Source: Gimesia benthica
GTDB taxonomy: Bacteria > Planctomycetota > Planctomycetia > Planctomycetales > Planctomycetaceae
Length of the DNA stretch: 64,000 nt
Direction: 5' to 3'
Assembly: GCF_009720525.1 (NCBI RefSeq)
Contig: NZ_CP043930.1
Coordinates: 4,868,501 to 4,932,500, forward strand
The translations under genes and the position numbers were made by a program. The first letter of the stretch is position 1. Each line of letters begins with the position of its first letter. Of the stretch, positions 36,080 through 43,357 are shown in pieces. The notes below the pieces were generated by a model. The model saw only the letters and a program-made list of their open reading frames with translations, made no database searches and was not told where the DNA came from.

Positions 36080-36321
36080 TGTCCGGACCTCCTTGTGGTT
36101 GGTTCAGATTTTCTTGAATTAGCAGACTGAGCCGACCGATCAGTCGCTTTTGTTTCGCTGGTGGCATCTGATCCCAGAGCGTCGATGGACAGATTGACTG
36201 CTGGTTTACTGTGGGCGGGGGGGGACTGCGGTAATGTCCCCGTCAGCATCTCGGGTGAGCATGACTGGTCTCCTGAGAATAGTGAAAAACGCTGCTCGAT
36301 CCATCGGGACAGCTTCAACAA
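36076..36321 (-). CDS. Small protein coupled to the serine recombinase
   Basis: An 81-residue frame from TTG 36321 whose stop overlaps the recombinase ATG (ATGA at 36076-36079). The N-terminal block (LLKLSRWIEQRFSLFSGDQS) is helical; the rest is Ser/Pro/Thr/Lys rich and probably disordered. The frame stays open a few codons upstream (ending in GPFE before LL), so the true start is uncertain. Translational coupling suggests a co-expressed accessory factor. No domain is recognised. Confidence 0.5.
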   Translation of the reverse strand: MLKLSRWIEQRFSLFSGDQSCSPEMLTGTLPQSPPAHSKPAVNLSIDALGSDATSETKATDRSAQSANSRKSEPTTRRSGQ

Positions 36322-36365
36322 TTCAAACGGCCCAATTATGGGTATTTCAGAAAAGGAGTCTATAG

Positions 36366-36500
36366 ATGTTTTTTTATGTGTATTCTGATGCTTTCGAGAA
36401 ATGTCGTCTGGAAGCCCGTCGCAAGGGACATTCTGTCCTGGAAAGCCAGCTCAGCGACGGTTCCATCAAACTCACCATTCAGATCGGAGAGGGCCAGTGA
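36366..36500 (+). pseudogene. C-terminal fragment of the interrupted DUF1257 gene
   Basis: ATG 36366 opens a 44-residue frame: the first ten residues (MFFYVYSDAF) come from the inserted element, then EKCRLEARRKGHSVLESQ and LSDGSIKLTIQIGEGQ match the end of DUF1257. AAAAGGAG lies 9 nt upstream of the ATG, so the fragment can probably be translated. Its stop overlaps the GTG of the next gene, keeping the original coupling to DUF2997. It could be a dead fragment or could complement the truncated N-terminal product in two pieces. Confidence 0.8.
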
Positions 36501-36691
36501 AAACCATTGAAATCATTATCTCTGCCGACGGTCAGTCCCGGATCGAAACTCGCGGCTTTACCGGTTCCCGTTGCCGGAACGCCAGCCAGTTTCTGGAAGG
36601 CGCTCTGGGAAAAGTCTCCTCGGAACAACTGACCGCCGAATACCACCAGACGGTCCAACATCAACCCAACCAATTACGACAGGAGAATTAG
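36497..36691 (+). CDS. DUF2997 family protein
   Basis: A 64-residue protein starting at GTG 36497 with GGAGAGG upstream. The pattern KTIEIIISADGQSRIETRGF then GSRCRNASQFLEGALG is the DUF2997 signature (a strand-turn-strand, a Cys and a helix). DUF2997 genes commonly sit next to DUF1257/Ycf35 in cyanobacteria and planctomycetes. The biochemical role is unknown. The stop codon of the preceding fragment overlaps its start, so the original operon order DUF1257-DUF2997 is preserved. Confidence 0.85.
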   Translation: MKTIEIIISADGQSRIETRGFTGSRCRNASQFLEGALGKVSSEQLTAEYHQTVQHQPNQLRQEN

Positions 36692-36750
36692 TTTTCACTT
36701 CATATGAAATACAGGAATTACCTAAACGAGTTTACGAAGATCCCCGCCCA

Positions 36751-37356
36751 GTGCGTGTCCTGGTCGTCGTCGAAGGGACGCATGACATCGAATTCCTGAC
36801 ACGCATCTCGACGCTACTCCATGCCGAGCAGCCCGCACTCCCTGATCTGGCAGCCATGGAAGGCAACGGGGAACTCATCTTTCTGCCCATCGGCGGCCAT
36901 CCCCGCGCCTGGATCAGGCGACTGGCCCCACTTCGGCTCCCTGAGTTTTATCTCTTTGATCGGGAAAGCCCTCCTGAGACGGAGCAACGGGAAACGCTGG
37001 TTGCTCAGATCAACCGCCGCCCCCACTGCCGTGCTGTGCTGACGCGGAAACGGAGCCTGGAGAACTACCTGCATCCCCGTGCCATTGAGGCCGTCGCCGA
37101 CATCATGCCCAAATTCGGGGACCATGATTGCGTGGCCTCAGAAGTGGCACAGCGGGTATTCGATAGCCGGCATGACGACTATTGCTGGGAACGGCTCGAT
37201 CGCCATCCGCAGATCAAGCTCAGGAATCGGGCCAAGCACTGGCTCAATACCAGTGCGGTTGAACAAATGACGGTTCCCCTGTTGCAGGAACGCGATCCAG
37301 ACGGGGAAATCATCTCCTGGCTGGAAACGATCGGCCATCTGGCTGAGACCGCTTAA
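36751..37356 (+). CDS. TOPRIM domain protein (OLD-like TOPRIM)
   Basis: The conserved region begins VRVLVVVEGTHDIEFLTRIS, with the TOPRIM Glu in VEG, then FYLFDRESPPE (acidic pair) and RKRSLENYLHPRAIE, the R-x-x-EN-Y-L motif of OLD-type TOPRIM domains. I start at GTG 36751 only because it is the first canonical start before the domain. The open frame and probable homology extend upstream to about 36690, but the codon after the AGGAG at 36681-36685 is GTT, so the real start is unclear. TOPRIM domains cut or join nucleic acids using metal. Here it lacks a fused ATPase; the AAA+ protein is encoded next. Confidence 0.8.
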   Translation: MRVLVVVEGTHDIEFLTRISTLLHAEQPALPDLAAMEGNGELIFLPIGGHPRAWIRRLAPLRLPEFYLFDRESPPETEQRETLVAQINRRPHCRAVLTRKRSLENYLHPRAIEAVADIMPKFGDHDCVASEVAQRVFDSRHDDYCWERLDRHPQIKLRNRAKHWLNTSAVEQMTVPLLQERDPDGEIISWLETIGHLAETA

Positions 37357-37401
37357 ACCCGCTTCACACATCTATTTCTTCAAACCATTAAGGAAACACT
37401 T

Positions 37402-38300
37402 ATGTTACTATCCGAACGACTGGCGGAAAACGTACGCGCCTGCTTTACCGGCATCTGGATTCAGAGCCACGAACATGACGAGGCGTTGTTGGAAATTACC
37501 CGGCTCTGCCACAGTGAAGACTGGGGCCTGCTCTCCTGGGACATCGACCGGGGGTTGCAAGGGACGGAAGTCATTGGGGAAAGCGACTCATCGTACCCCG
37601 ATCCCCTGGCAGCCATTCATAGTCTCAACAGTCAGGCCGATCCAGATCGCCCCACGCTGCTCGTGCTCAAGAATTTCCACCGGTTTATTAATTCCCCGGA
37701 AATCATCCAGGCCCTGACGCAACAGATCAGCCTGGGAAAGCAAACCAGAACCTTTGTGATCGTCCTGTCCAGCCTGGTCCAGATTCCCCCGGAGCTGGAG
37801 AAACTGTTCGTCTGCCTGGAACACGATCTTCCTGACCGGAGACAGCTGGAGGAAATTGCCTGCAGCATTGCCACGGAATCCGGCGAATTACCGGAGGGAG
37901 CGGAACTGGAGCGTGTGCTGGACGCCGCCTGTGGACTGACTCGCTATGAAGCCGAAGGCGCTTTCAGTCTTTCCCTGGTAAGACACGGACGAATCGATGT
38001 CTCCGTCGTGCTGGAGCTTAAGGCCCAGACGTTACTGAAAAGTGGGCTATTAACGCTCCACAGCGGCTCGGAATCATTTGATGACCTGGGAGGCCTGGAA
38101 TCCCTTAAAGCCTTTTGCCGGCGTGCGCTGCGGCCCAGATCACAGGAATCAACCCATGTGCGTCCGCGGGGTGTGCTGCTGCTGGGCGTCCCAGGTACCG
38201 GGAAAAGTGCCTTCGCCAAAGCACTGGGAAAAGAGACCGGAAGAGCCACACTGACACTCGACGTGGGAGCCCTGATGGGCGCGCTGGTCGGCCAGACCGA
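37402..38300 (+). CDS. Ycf46-like AAA+ ATPase, 5' exon (interrupted by group II intron)
   Basis: Encodes the first 299 codons plus two bases of a 498-residue AAA+ protein. The N-terminal 225 residues form a helical/RecA-like non-AAA domain (LLSERLAENVRACFTGIWIQ, then PTLLVLKNFHRFI) as in Ycf46-type proteins. The AAA module starts FDDLGGLESLKAFCRRAL, with Walker A GVPGTGKS and LDVGALMGALVGQTE. Read without splicing, three codons are added from the intron (CAV) and translation stops at 38313, leaving no Walker B. Ycf46 of cyanobacteria is an AAA protein of unclear mechanism. AAGGAAAC precedes the ATG. Confidence 0.88.
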
Positions 38301-38816
38301 GTGCGCCGTTTAACGGCAAGTTGAATCCCACGCATAGCGTGGACAGGTTTTGGAATTTATGACCTTGTGGGTCACCGGGATTACCTGAAATGAGTCGAAA
38401 GACCAAGGGGAAATATAGCACTTCCGGAAAGCGGCTGATGGGTGAAATCGTTTATCCCATGCTCCGCAAGACCCGGTCGGTACGGTTAAAGCTTGATTGC
38501 CTGAACTCTAGCTTCCAGGGCGTAATGGCCCCGCAGAGGATACAACGATTGAAATCCTCTTGTCGCTGCATACCTGAGTTCTTCGGTTGCTCAGGGAACA
38601 TTCCAGCACGACACCGAATGCCAACGAGGCATTTTAAGGGAGCGAAAGGAGAACCTAACCCGACCTATTACGTTCAACTTGCACGGAAAGCGGGATCGCC
38701 TAAGGGGCGCGAGCCCTATGGTGACGGAGCCCCCATAGTAGTCCGCGGTCGGGAAAGCCGACTACATGGCGAAGGGGGGCAGGTGTTTGTGGAATTCAAC
38801 ATTGAGGGAGTGCGAG

Positions 38817-40601
38817 ATGCACACAGTTCCTAAAATGCAATGGATTCTACAGGATAGAGGCCGTCGTGGTCTTTGCTTGGAACGGGTCTATCGCTACCTG
38901 TATAACCCTGAGCTCCATCTTGCCAGCTACGGAAAAATATACCGTAACAATGGTGCGATGACCAAAGGGACAACACAGGAAACGGTAGATGGCATGTCCT
39001 TCCAGAAAATCCAGCGAATCATCGATTGTCTGCGTGACGGTCGTTACCACTGGACTCCGGTCAGACGAATTTACATTCTCAAGAAGAATGGTAAACAGAG
39101 ACCGCTTGGACTGCCAACCTGGTCAGACAAACTGGTTCAGGAATCGATGCGTACCATTCTCGAATGGTATTACGAGCCTCAGTTCAGTGATTCATCCTGT
39201 GGGTTTCGGCCCAGACGCGGTTGTCACACCGCGTTAAATCGAATCGCCAAAACATGGACTGGGACGAGTTGGTTCATCGAAGGAGATATTTCCGGTTGCT
39301 TTGACAATATCAATCATGAGATATTGCTCAACATCCTCCGGGAAAAGATCCATGATGGCCGATTTATCGACCTGATTTCAGGGTTACTTAAATCTGGGTA
39401 TATGGAAGATTGGAAATACAATGCCACTCTGAGCGGTTCTCCGCAAGGAGGCATTGTCAGTCCGATCCTCGCTAACATCTACCTTGATCGCCTTGATAAG
39501 TTTGTCGAACAGGTACTTCTTCCTGACTTCAATCGAGGTAAGGTGAGAAGGACCAATCAAGCTTACCATAATCTTCACAGAATGGCCGCTCGCCGGAAGA
39601 AAAGCGGAGACGTTGAAGGCTATCGAGAATGTATGCGGAAAAAGGGATTATTGCCGTCGAAAGACCCCAATGATCCAAACTACCGCCGTCTTCGATATGT
39701 TAGATACGCCGATGATTTTCTGTTGGGCTTCTGCGGTCCCAAGCAGGAAGCAGAGGAGATCAAGAATCGACTGCGCGAGTTCTTACAAGAATCGCTGAAA
39801 TTGAACTTATCTCCAGAAAAGACGCTCATTACCCATGCTCGAACTCAGAAGGCTCGCTTTCTAGGTTACGAAATCTGCGTTTCGCATAACAATTTGCATC
39901 GAGCAAATGGCGTGCGAAAGAGCAATGGAAATGTCTGTCTGCTTATTCCTCCCGATGTCATTAATGACAAGATTAGCTGTTATCTCAAACACAGCAGAAT
40001 CAGTCACCGTCCTGAACTTTTACCCGATCAACCATTGAGCATCGTGGCAAGATATCAGGCGGAATGGCGTGGTCTGGTTGAATATTACCAGCTTGCCTGG
40101 AATATGAATGCCCGGCTAGGAAGGTTGTTTTACTTCATGAATGTTTCACTTGCCAAAACCTTAGCGTGCAAATTTCAGATTTCGCGCAAGGCTGTCTTTG
40201 ACAGGTTCAAAAGTGAAATAGAAACACCGCTTGGTATGCGAAAAGTGTTGCTGATACGTAAGGAACGCCCGGATAAACCGGATCTCGTTGCGTACTTTGG
40301 CGGCATCAATCTCGCAAGAACGAAGATAATACGGAATTGCGATCCCCCGCTACGAGTACCGTTTAATCCAAAGTGCGAACTGGTCGAACGATTGTTGGCC
40401 GATGAATGTGAGCTATGTGGAAGAAAAGGAGCCTGTGAGGTTCATCATATCCGCAAGCTGGCAGAAATCGACCAACCCGGACGTCGAGTGAAGCCTGATT
40501 GGGTTAAACGTATGATAGCGCGGCGTCGTAAAACTTTAGTCGTCTGTGTCTCCTGTCATCAAGATATTCATAACGGGAGATATGATGGCAAAGCTATCTA
40601 A
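38817..40601 (+). CDS. ltrA: Group II intron-encoded protein: reverse transcriptase, maturase, HNH endonuclease
   Basis: Starts at ATG 38817 (GGGAGTGCGAG upstream), 594 residues. Reverse transcriptase motifs in order: RPLGLPTWSDKLVQE, FRPRRGCHTAL, FIEGDISGCFDNI, LSGSPQGGIVSPILANIYLD and YVRYADDFLLGF with the catalytic YADD. A maturase (X) domain follows (RYQAEWRGLVEYYQLAWN). The C-terminus carries an HNH endonuclease: CELCGRKGACEVHHIRKLAE and CVSCHQDIHNGRYDG. All catalytic elements look intact, so the intron is probably able to splice and move. Confidence 0.95.
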   Translation: MHTVPKMQWILQDRGRRGLCLERVYRYLYNPELHLASYGKIYRNNGAMTKGTTQETVDGMSFQKIQRIIDCLRDGRYHWTPVRRIYILKKNGKQRPLGLPTWSDKLVQESMRTILEWYYEPQFSDSSCGFRPRRGCHTALNRIAKTWTGTSWFIEGDISGCFDNINHEILLNILREKIHDGRFIDLISGLLKSGYMEDWKYNATLSGSPQGGIVSPILANIYLDRLDKFVEQVLLPDFNRGKVRRTNQAYHNLHRMAARRKKSGDVEGYRECMRKKGLLPSKDPNDPNYRRLRYVRYADDFLLGFCGPKQEAEEIKNRLREFLQESLKLNLSPEKTLITHARTQKARFLGYEICVSHNNLHRANGVRKSNGNVCLLIPPDVINDKISCYLKHSRISHRPELLPDQPLSIVARYQAEWRGLVEYYQLAWNMNARLGRLFYFMNVSLAKTLACKFQISRKAVFDRFKSEIETPLGMRKVLLIRKERPDKPDLVAYFGGINLARTKIIRNCDPPLRVPFNPKCELVERLLADECELCGRKGACEVHHIRKLAEIDQPGRRVKPDWVKRMIARRRKTLVVCVSCHQDIHNGRYDGKAI

Positions 40602-40608
40602 CACTGGA

Positions 40609-40642
40609 GAGCCGTGTGCGATGAAAGTCGCACGCACGGTTC
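40609..40642 (+). ncRNA. Group II intron domain V
   Basis: A 34-nt hairpin, GAGCCGTGTGCG..GAAA..CGCACGCACGGTTC, with the conserved 14-bp stem, two-nucleotide bulge region and GAAA tetraloop expected of domain V, the catalytic core. Domain VI follows to 40706. Confidence 0.92.
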
Positions 40643-40706
40643 GGAGGAGGACTGTTGGAAAAGTACCGACTCATTCAGTCGGCAACTCGCTGGCAGTCTA
40701 TCCTAC

Positions 40707-41304
40707 GGAGCGAACCAGACAAGCGCTCCGAATCGTTGATGCGATGCAACCCGCCGTCCTGTTCATCGACGAAATCGAAAAGGGTCTGAGCGGAGCGGCC
40801 TCGTCCGGACAGTCTGACAGTGGTGTCTCCACGCGTATGCTGGGAACGCTCCTCAGCTGGCTCAATGACCATACTTCGGATGTGTTTGTCGTCTGTACCG
40901 CCAACGACATCTCAAAGCTCCCCCCGGAACTGATCCGGGCTGAACGCTTTGATGGTCTCTTCTTTCTGGATCTGCCGGGGGATGGCCAGAAGCAGGCGAT
41001 CTGGAACATCTACCGCGAACAGTATGGGCTTACAGAAGACCAGGAACTGCCTGAAGATCGACACTGGACCGGATCGGAAATCCGGGCCTGCTGTCGCCTG
41101 GCAGCCCTGCTGAATGTCCCGTTAACCCAGGCTGCTGAAAACGTGGTCCCCGTGGCCGTCACAGCCGCAGAATCAGTGGCCCGACTCAGACGCTGGGCCA
41201 GCAACCGTTGCCTGTCTGCAGAGCAGCCAGGCGTCTTTGTCCACGGAGAGCGGTCGGGAGCCCGTGCACAACGCAAACTCTCCCGTGATCCCCGCAGAAA
41301 CTAA
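40707..41304 (+). CDS. Ycf46-like AAA+ ATPase, 3' exon
   Basis: Continues the AAA+ frame from the single base completing Glu300: ERTRQALRIVDAMQPAVLFI, then Walker B LFIDEIEKG, sensor 1 VVCTANDISKLP, and the arginine-finger-like LIRAERFDGLFFLDLP. A sensor-2/lid helical domain follows (HWTGSEIRACCRLAALLNVP) and a basic tail ending RKLSRDPRRN. Exons sum to 1497 bp (498 residues plus stop). Without splicing the exon has no proper start: the open frame stretching back into the intron is an artefact. It is followed 31 bp later by the next gene of the module. Confidence 0.88.
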
Positions 41305-41335
41305 ACCTGACTTTAATCAAGGAGAAATGACTACT

Positions 41336-42271
41336 ATGGCTACGATTGAAGAAGTTGAGACCTGCCACGATCCGATCGACCGACTTCGGGCGACAATGTG
41401 TGCCACGCGGGTCAGTTTTGAATGGTTTGGTACCCGGAAGTCACTCACACGCGACCAGAAGGCGCAGGCCGCTGAATCGTTTGGGGCGGAAGGGGCGTTC
41501 CTGAGTGCCGGCAAAAAGCTGCTGGATACGGGACATCCCCGTTTCCGGGCCGTGAGTGCCGTCCGCAACCAGGTACGGAAATACTGGACCTCGGTCAGTC
41601 TGCCTTTCCCGGAACCGGGCATCCGCTTATTGCGGCAGGATGCGCTGAACGCCTTCCAGGAACAGATGCGTCGGTTTACGGAAGAACTGGCCGAGGCGGT
41701 TGCGGAACTGGATGAACAATACCTGTCTCTGAAATCGGCGGCGCGGGAGCGACTGGGGAGTCTGTTCAATGACGACGATTATCCCGCATCACTGGTAGGA
41801 CTGTTCGAAGTAACCTGGGAATTCCCCAGTATCGAACCGCCGAACTATCTGCGACAGCTCAATCCCGAACTCTACGAACAGGAATGCCAGCGCGTGCAGT
41901 CGCGGTTCGAAGAAGCGGTCCGGCTGGCCGAAGACGCCTTTCTGGATGAACTGTCGAAGCTGGTGTCGCATCTCACGGATCGTCTGAGCGGTCAGGCCGA
42001 CGGTCGCCCCAAGGTCTTCCGGGATTCGGCCATTGGAAACCTGCACGAGTTCTTTGAACGTTTCCGGTCGTTGAATGTCCGTTCCAACGAGCAGTTGGAT
42101 GCCCTCGTCTCTCAATGTCAAAACATTGTGGAGGGGATTCAGCCCCAAGAGTTGAGAAAGCGGGACGCACTCCGGCAGCAGGTGGCCTCCGATCTGTCTG
42201 GCGTTCAGGCTGCCCTGGATGGACTGCTGGTCGACCGGCCGCGGCGCCAGATCATGCGGACTCCTAAGTAA
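41336..42271 (+). CDS. Helical protein of unknown function in the AAA/Ub-like module
   Basis: About 311 residues from ATG 41336, which has AAGGAG 11 nt upstream; ATG 41327 is an alternative. The protein is soluble and mostly helical: LRATMCATRVSFEWFGTRKS near the N-terminus, then long charged helices (FQEQMRRFTEELAEAVAELD and CQRVQSRFEEAVRLAEDAFL), and a basic C-terminus (DRPRRQIMRTPK). No enzyme motif is visible. Its place right after the AAA+ ATPase suggests a partner or substrate adaptor for it; this is inferred from position. Confidence 0.78.
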   Translation: MATIEEVETCHDPIDRLRATMCATRVSFEWFGTRKSLTRDQKAQAAESFGAEGAFLSAGKKLLDTGHPRFRAVSAVRNQVRKYWTSVSLPFPEPGIRLLRQDALNAFQEQMRRFTEELAEAVAELDEQYLSLKSAARERLGSLFNDDDYPASLVGLFEVTWEFPSIEPPNYLRQLNPELYEQECQRVQSRFEEAVRLAEDAFLDELSKLVSHLTDRLSGQADGRPKVFRDSAIGNLHEFFERFRSLNVRSNEQLDALVSQCQNIVEGIQPQELRKRDALRQQVASDLSGVQAALDGLLVDRPRRQIMRTPK

Positions 42272-42280
42272 GGATGCCGC

Positions 42281-42526
42281 ATGCAAATCATCATCACAGC
42301 TGAAGGGCAAATCCGCTGCATTTATGCGGAAGTCATCGACCTGGCGACCATTGGTCGCATGCGCATTTCTCGCGGGTCGTTTGTGGAACCGAATGCTGAC
42401 GGTCAATGGATCGTGGATCTGTCCCCCGTCCTAGGACCGCGACTGGGACCGTTCCCCCTGCGGAGTGTAGCTCTGCAGTCAGAGATCGACTGGTTGGAGC
42501 AGCACTGGCTCTCCCCCAGCCCCTGA
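42281..42526 (+). CDS. Small beta-rich protein of the module
   Basis: An 81-residue protein starting 7 bp after the previous stop region, with the ribosome site GTAAGGATG just before. The sequence MQIIITAEGQIRCIYAEVID suggests beta strands, followed by RISRGSFVEPNADGQWIVDL, LGPFPLRSVALQSEIDWLEQ and a short tail. The FVEP..DGQW core looks like a conserved motif. I have no function for it. Terminator follows directly. Confidence 0.7.
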   Translation: MQIIITAEGQIRCIYAEVIDLATIGRMRISRGSFVEPNADGQWIVDLSPVLGPRLGPFPLRSVALQSEIDWLEQHWLSPSP

Positions 42527-42548
42527 AAATGGAATTACCTAACAATGT

Positions 42549-42592
42549 GCCCCGGTCTTGCAGAATTATCTCTGCAGGGCCGGGGCTTTTTT
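42549..42592 (+). terminator. Intrinsic terminator after the AAA/helical/small-protein group
   Basis: GCCCCGG pairs with CCGGGGC enclosing an inner CTGCAGA-type dyad, followed by six T. It divides the module into a DUF2997-to-42526 part and a downstream Ub-like part. Confidence 0.9.
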
Positions 42593-42622
42593 ATTGAACC
42601 ATTTGTTTTTAGGAGACATTAG

Positions 42623-42838
42623 ATGAAACAGTCAGACTTGAATCGGGCTGTCGCCCTGGCCACCGGCGAGACGATCGCCACCGTCAAACGGCTGGGCTTT
42701 TTACTGGCGGAGCCCCATGAAACCGTTGATCCGGATTCAGAGACATTGGGACCGCAGATCATCGACTGGGACGAACTGGACAACCAGCGACTGAGCCGAC
42801 AGACAGAGGGGCTAAATCATGTACCGTCATTGGTGTGA
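42623..42838 (+). CDS. Small protein with HTH-like N-terminus
   Basis: A 71-residue protein with AGGAGA 7 nt before the ATG. The N-terminus (KQSDLNRAVALATGETIATV then KRLGFLLAEP) looks like a small helical, HU- or HTH-like unit with a TGET turn; the C-terminus is acidic (DPDSETLGPQIIDWDELD). It is the first gene after a terminator, so it may lead its own transcript. Overlaps the next small gene by 20 bp. Function unknown. Confidence 0.65.
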   Translation: MKQSDLNRAVALATGETIATVKRLGFLLAEPHETVDPDSETLGPQIIDWDELDNQRLSRQTEGLNHVPSLV

Positions 42839-42992
42839 CTCCGACCCCAGTGGCTTTCACTATCTCAGTCAGGCAGATGCTCCCTTCCACTCAAATCGCT
42901 TGCAGATGCTCCATAGTGGGCGGCAACGAGGACGACGCGCCGTTAAGTCTCGGCGCAGAAAACGGCGTCGCAAACGAAAGTCGCTTTATTAA
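42819..42992 (+). CDS. Small Arg-rich protein (57 aa)
   Basis: ATG 42819 (AGAGGGG upstream) opens 57 codons: MYRHWCDSDPSGFHYLSQAD, then a very basic end with RGRRAVKSRRRKRRRKRKSL. The charge suggests nucleic-acid or ribosome binding. Short length means it could be a chance frame, but the ribosome site, the overlap with the preceding gene and the tight fit before the Ub-like gene support it. Confidence 0.5.
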   Translation: MYRHWCDSDPSGFHYLSQADAPFHSNRLQMLHSGRQRGRRAVKSRRRKRRRKRKSLY

Positions 42993-43042
42993 AGCAATGA
43001 CTCCTGATTTACCTCTTCAATTCAATTCCAGAAAGGAATGCT

Positions 43043-43267
43043 ATGAAAGTTTTACTGATTAATAATGATGGCGGCGGATTCGCGGACTACATCGAAGTTG
43101 CCACAGGAACCACGGTCGCTCAACTGTTCGAACAGCGCATGGCGGACGCGAACGCCTCGGACTACCTGATCCGGGTCAATCGACAGCCCTGTCCTCCCGA
43201 TCAGACGTTACAGGACGGGGACCGGATTTCGATCACTCCGACGAAGATTGAAGGGGCGAAAATCTAG
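43043..43267 (+). CDS. MoaD/ThiS/ubiquitin-fold protein, candidate modifier
   Basis: A 74-residue protein with AAAGGA before the ATG. Pattern of a beta-grasp fold: [19 protein letters not shown], then [11 protein letters not shown] helix, [30 protein letters not shown]. The DGDRIS segment before the last strand is typical of MoaD/ThiS and prokaryotic Ub-like proteins. The chain ends KIEGAKI rather than GG, so either a trailing AKI is removed to expose Gly, or Gly71 is internal and unused. Adjacent genes encode E2-like, JAB and E1-like proteins, so it is the probable modifier. It has its own terminator. Confidence 0.82.
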   Translation: MKVLLINNDGGGFADYIEVATGTTVAQLFEQRMADANASDYLIRVNRQPCPPDQTLQDGDRISITPTKIEGAKI

Positions 43268-43297
43268 CCGTTGTTGAAGTGAATGATTTTGTCTCTG

Positions 43298-43334
43298 ACA
43301 GGCTGTCGGAATTACGGTTCCGGCAGCCTGTTTT
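43298..43334 (+). terminator. Terminator-like hairpin after the Ub-like gene
   Basis: ACAGGCTG pairs with CAGCCTGT around an inner CGGAA/TTCCG stem, followed by TTTT. It lies between the modifier gene and the enzyme genes and would give more modifier than enzyme message. Confidence 0.72.
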
Positions 43335-43357
43335 AAATTTATGGGAGTAAATGAACT

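Larger units (their letters stand above)
33424..36388. mobile_element. Serine-recombinase element inserted in a DUF1257 gene
   Basis: The two halves of one DUF1257 gene (33156-33423 and about 36389-36500) flank this block. It holds a second, intact DUF1257 gene, a 703-residue serine recombinase and a small coupled gene. Both junctions contain GAAA (left near 33417-33421, right near 36387-36390), a possible crossover core, so edges are accurate only to a few bases. No long inverted repeats are seen, consistent with serine-recombinase integration. Confidence 0.72.
38301..40706 (+). mobile_element. Group II intron, 2406 bp
   Basis: Begins GTGCGCC, matching the 5' GUGYG rule, and ends CTATCCTAC, matching a 3' AY end. 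It contains a full-length reverse transcriptase/maturase gene in domain IV, and a domain V hairpin 65 nt before the 3' end. Removing exactly 38301-40706 joins CAGACCGA to GGAGCG and restores the reading frame QTEERTRQ of the AAA+ gene. It lies on the coding strand of its host gene, so it can splice from the mRNA. Confidence 0.95.

Noticed and set aside
40546..40706. Upstream extension of the AAA+ 3' exon as a separate gene start
   Set aside because: This stretch is the end of the intron protein, domain V and domain VI; the real N-terminus is the 5' exon.
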